Origin: Candidatus Aenigmatarchaeota archaeon
Lineage (GTDB): Archaea; Aenigmatarchaeota; Aenigmatarchaeia; QMZP01
Reading direction: 5' to 3'
Assembly: GCA_016198605.1 (NCBI GenBank)
Contig: JACQIG010000086.1
Location: 1-17,591, forward strand
Length of the DNA: 17,591 nucleotides
A model generated the notes under the pieces. It worked only from the letters and a program-made list of their open reading frames with translations, was not told the DNA's origin and did no database searches. Below are positions 15,208-17,591 of this stretch, piece by piece. Each line of letters opens with the position of its first letter. Within the stretch, counting starts at the first letter, position 1. A program made the position numbers and the translations under genes.

Positions 15208-16441
15208 GAAAAATAAAAGTGACACAACTAACTTGTTCGTAGTGCTGGTTGCGCTGCTTGCCATAACCACCCTCCTGAATACGCTTGCGATACTTGGCGT
15301 TTACGACAGGATAACAGGCCTTGGCTTGGGGAGGGACAGGCTCTTTACCCCGCCGGGAAGGAGCGGCGATCCAGGAGCGCCATCGTACAGGAATCCCATC
15401 ATCCCAGGGCAGCCCATACCCATTGACACCACGCCGCCTTCTGTCCCCACAAACCTTGTCGCCACCGCGACAAGCTGCAGTTCGGTCAGTCTTGACTGGA
15501 CGGCTTCTGCCGATTCTGAATCCGCAATAGCAGGCTACATTGTCTACAGGGATGGCGTGGAACTTCCAATAAGGCCATACCTTCCCGGCTACGGCGATGG
15601 TGGCCTGGCAGCCTCCACAACCTACGCCTACATGGTCGCGGCCACAAACACTGCCGGGCTTGTATCCGCGCAGAGCGCGCCGGCCAGCGCAACAACCCCC
15701 GAATGCTCCAACGCAACGGGCAATAGCTGGAGATATGACTTTGACGGCACATCGCTTGACACGGCAAGATGGGTCATGTCAAGCAAGCGCGCCCCTGGCT
15801 ACATACAGAATTCCCACATAGGATACTTCGAACCTAACAAGGTGAGCGTCTCCGGTGGCTATCTCAGGATCCAGCTCACGCAGGAGAGGGGCACGGTTGA
15901 CACGAATTCAAACGGCGTGATTTCGCGCGGGGGCGAGATACGCTCCATTGCCCTTTACGGCTACGGGACATATGAATGGAGGATGAGAATGTCCAGCACT
16001 GCTGCCGGGCCCCTGGATGCAGGCACCTCGGTGCCGGGGACTGTATCCGCCGGGTTCAACTATGTTGACAATTCCAGGACGGAGATAGATTTTGAGGTGG
16101 AGGGCGACGCGCCCAATACCCTCTACATGACTACATGGCTCAACCCTGACCCGACAAAGGACCCGGCATTCCCTGATGACAGGACTGTCACGGCGGCGTC
16201 AATCTCCGGCCTGACAACGTCATTCAAGACTTACAAGTTCGTCTGGTCGCCCGGGCTTGTCCAGTTCTATGTTGACGGCGTGCTGAAGGCAACGCACACG
16301 ACAGACCTGCCATCCGCACCCGCATATTTCATGGTCAACCACTGGGGGAGCAACTGGGGAGGCATCTCAACCCCCGGCACGGCAAGGTACCTTCATGTTG
16401 ACTGGGTGAGGTACACGGCTCCGGGGGAGGCGCCAGTCTGA
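15206..16441 (+). CDS. Membrane-anchored FN3-GH16 glycoside hydrolase
   Basis: The 411-residue protein begins with a short basic stretch (MKNKSDTTN). One hydrophobic helix follows (about 10-33), then a Pro/Gly-rich linker. Next is a fibronectin type III domain (about 74-165; TPPSVPTNLVATATS, VSLDWTAS, AGYIVYRDG) and a C-terminal GH16 beta-jelly-roll (about 172-406). The catalytic strand reads TEIDFEVEG, with E293, D295 and E297 in the ExDxE arrangement used by lichenase and xyloglucan-type GH16 enzymes (nucleophile, helper and acid/base). FKTYKFVWSPGLVQFYVDG and HVDWVRY are family-typical. It probably cleaves beta-glucans or related glycans outside the cell while tethered by an uncleaved N-terminal helix; the substrate is not certain. 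The frame is open back to an ATG at 15164, but the TATA position argues for 15206, with 15194 as an alternative. It converges on the next gene, with 41 bases between. Confidence 0.83.
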   Translation: MKNKSDTTNLFVVLVALLAITTLLNTLAILGVYDRITGLGLGRDRLFTPPGRSGDPGAPSYRNPIIPGQPIPIDTTPPSVPTNLVATATSCSSVSLDWTASADSESAIAGYIVYRDGVELPIRPYLPGYGDGGLAASTTYAYMVAATNTAGLVSAQSAPASATTPECSNATGNSWRYDFDGTSLDTARWVMSSKRAPGYIQNSHIGYFEPNKVSVSGGYLRIQLTQERGTVDTNSNGVISRGGEIRSIALYGYGTYEWRMRMSSTAAGPLDAGTSVPGTVSAGFNYVDNSRTEIDFEVEGDAPNTLYMTTWLNPDPTKDPAFPDDRTVTAASISGLTTSFKTYKFVWSPGLVQFYVDGVLKATHTTDLPSAPAYFMVNHWGSNWGGISTPGTARYLHVDWVRYTAPGEAPV

Positions 16442-16482
16442 GTTTTTACTGTGTGCAGGAATTTCTGTAGAATCCAGCCATC

Positions 16483-17055
16483 TCAGCTGGTTATGGACTT
16501 GAGGTCGCGCCTTATCTTGTCAATCTGGTCGTGAACGTTCTTTATGTACCTGTCCATCTCGGGGGGTATCTCCACTTCCGCCTCCGCCATCTCATCTGAC
16601 TTCAGGAGCTTTGAGTCAAGGGTGGATATCACGGCAGTGAAAGTGTCAAGCGCCTTGTTGGCTACTGTCACGCCTTCGTGCATCTCCCTCTGCAGGTCAG
16701 CCAGGGCGTCAAGCGCGTCGCGCAGGCCAAGGGCGTATGACTTCAGCATGGCTACATCCTTCACCAGGTCCCTGTACTTGTCAAGCTTTATGAAAAGCGG
16801 CGGCGACTTCTTAGGCGCTGGGGGTATCTTGCCTGAGCGCTGCATTGGGGAGAATGGCTTTTCCAGTTCCCTGTGTGCGGCCTTCGGGGGCGGCGGGGGC
16901 ATCTTTCTTCCGGCCGTGGGGATCTCCTCGTCTTCCTCTTGCGACTCCTCCTGCCCCTCGTCCTCCCAGGACTCGTCCTCTTCCTCAAACCTCAAGTCAG
17001 AAGTAACCCTCACCCTCTTCGCAGGCGGGGCTTTCGCGGGAAGCTTTTTGGGCAT
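16483..17055 (-). CDS. Disordered/coiled-coil protein of unknown function
   Basis: The protein has 190 residues and three visible parts. First is a basic Lys/Ala/Pro start (1-16) and an acidic, probably disordered stretch (23-45). Next is a Pro-rich linker (53-86, including PPPPPK). Last is a helical C-terminal half (about 88-150 and 165-188) beginning PPLFIKLDKYRDLV and continuing with heptad-like Leu/Ala spacing, for example LRDALDALADLQREM. The PP-F-IK-L/E-Y segment before a coiled coil resembles short hypothetical proteins I associate with DPANN archaea, but I cannot name a family or function. No signal peptide or membrane segment is seen, so it is probably cytoplasmic. A TATA box 25 bases before the ATG suggests leaderless expression separate from the Nudix gene, which ends 41 bases upstream on the same strand. 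Confidence 0.75.
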   Translation of the reverse strand: MPKKLPAKAPPAKRVRVTSDLRFEEEDESWEDEGQEESQEEDEEIPTAGRKMPPPPPKAAHRELEKPFSPMQRSGKIPPAPKKSPPLFIKLDKYRDLVKDVAMLKSYALGLRDALDALADLQREMHEGVTVANKALDTFTAVISTLDSKLLKSDEMAEAEVEIPPEMDRYIKNVHDQIDKIRRDLKSITS

Positions 17056-17075
17056 GGTATATTCTTCTAACGGTG

Positions 17076-17085
17076 TTTTAAATAT
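17076..17085 (-). promoter_or_regulatory. TATA box of the coiled-coil protein gene
   Basis: ATATTTAAAA on the minus strand is centred 25.5 bases before the ATG at 17055, predicting a leaderless transcript. Confidence 0.5.
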
Positions 17086-17095
17086 GTTCCTGGGG

Positions 17096-17542
17096 TTAAT
17101 GCTTGTATATCTCCCCTGAGAGATAGTTCTTCAGTATCTTCTCGCATGGGAAGAAAAGCGGCTTTGGCAGGCCATCTAGATGGAACCATTCCCACCCTGT
17201 TATCTCATCAGGCTCCATGACCTGCGGCTCCCCGTCAAAACCCTTGCACAGAATCCCCAATGTCACGAAATGCGCGTCATGGACAATGTCATTGGTCACG
17301 CTTATGAGCTTAAGCTTGCTCTTATCTATCCTGATGCCTGTCTCCTCAAAGGCTTCCCTGTAGGCTGCATCCTCAAAGCTTTCCCCAAAATCAACCTTGC
17401 CTCCAGGCATAGTCCAGGTGCCTTCTCCGTGCATGAGGCTGTCAGCCTTCTCGGGGTTGTCATGCCTCTTCCCCAGAAGCACTTTCCCGTCCCTGATAAC
17501 CATTACCCCTATGCCAAAGCCCATCTTTTTCTTTGAATCCAT
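17096..17542 (-). CDS. Nudix hydrolase (MutT/NUDT-like)
   Basis: This 148-residue single-domain Nudix protein has a complete Nudix box at residues 48-70 (G, five residues, E, seven residues, REAFEETGI). E66 and E67 sit in the metal-binding REAFEETG helix. The N-terminus MGFGIGVMVIRDGKVLLGKR and the WTMPGGKVDFGES stretch are typical of nucleotide-sanitising or NDP-sugar Nudix enzymes, and the length is normal for the family. It hydrolyses a nucleoside diphosphate linked to another moiety; the substrate is not predictable. WFHLDGLPKPLFFP near the C-terminus closes the domain. The start at 17542 is supported by a TATA box about 24 bases upstream. It is the first gene on the minus strand at the right edge. 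Confidence 0.93.
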   Translation of the reverse strand: MDSKKKMGFGIGVMVIRDGKVLLGKRHDNPEKADSLMHGEGTWTMPGGKVDFGESFEDAAYREAFEETGIRIDKSKLKLISVTNDIVHDAHFVTLGILCKGFDGEPQVMEPDEITGWEWFHLDGLPKPLFFPCEKILKNYLSGEIYKH

Positions 17543-17559
17543 AGAATCACATATGGAAG

Positions 17560-17571
17560 TTAAATATATAA
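17560..17571 (-). promoter_or_regulatory. TATA box of the Nudix gene
   Basis: TTATATATTTAA on the minus strand is centred 23.5 bases before the ATG at 17542, consistent with leaderless transcription. Confidence 0.5.
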
Positions 17572-17591
17572 CCTGTTAAGTTATCTTAACA

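Overview
This window is archaeal. The evidence is a full-length Lhr-type DExH helicase with an archaeal-style C-terminal Cys4 motif, a HerA-type ATPase with a HAS-like N-terminus, an SbcD-related archaeal phosphoesterase, and TATA boxes centred 23-27 bases before many start codons (leaderless-type promoters). Genes are rich in AGG (Arg) and ATA (Ile) codons, and a 60-base sample of the helicase gene is about 57% G+C. The mix of information-processing genes with large secreted Ig-like and MopE-type proteins would fit a DPANN-type archaeon, but the exact lineage cannot be fixed from this sequence.

Left part (1-5705, all minus strand): three consecutive genes. Read in the direction of transcription they are a two-TM GIDE-domain membrane protein (4956-5705), a very large heavily sequon-decorated secreted protein (506-4903), and a second secreted protein that runs off the left edge (1-496). 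Only 9 bases separate the last two, so they are probably one operon. The large protein appears to have its own promoter, overlapping the end of the GIDE gene.

Middle (5706-12867): a repeat-rich, hairpin-rich spacer (5741-5914) is followed by a HerA-like ATPase (minus), which diverges from an SbcD-related phosphoesterase (plus). A four-TM membrane protein (plus) follows. It converges on a minus-strand gene for a secreted protein that looks like an outer-membrane-type beta-barrel and has lower G+C than its neighbours. Then comes the Lhr helicase (minus). HerA, the phosphoesterase and Lhr are all nucleic-acid processing proteins and make this a loose repair/RNA-processing neighbourhood.

Right part (12868-17591): diverging from Lhr is a type-I-like membrane protein with MopE-type Asp/Cys metal-binding repeats. 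Next is a membrane-anchored FN3-GH16 glycoside hydrolase whose start region has been duplicated in tandem. Two minus-strand genes close the window: a disordered/coiled-coil protein and a Nudix hydrolase.

Two themes stand out. First, at least five proteins are secreted or surface-exposed, which suggests an elaborate cell envelope. Second, both divergent gene pairs are separated by only 49-50 bases, with a palindromic TATA-like element near the middle that is correctly placed for leaderless transcription in both directions. I see no tRNA, rRNA, CRISPR array, transposase or integrase.
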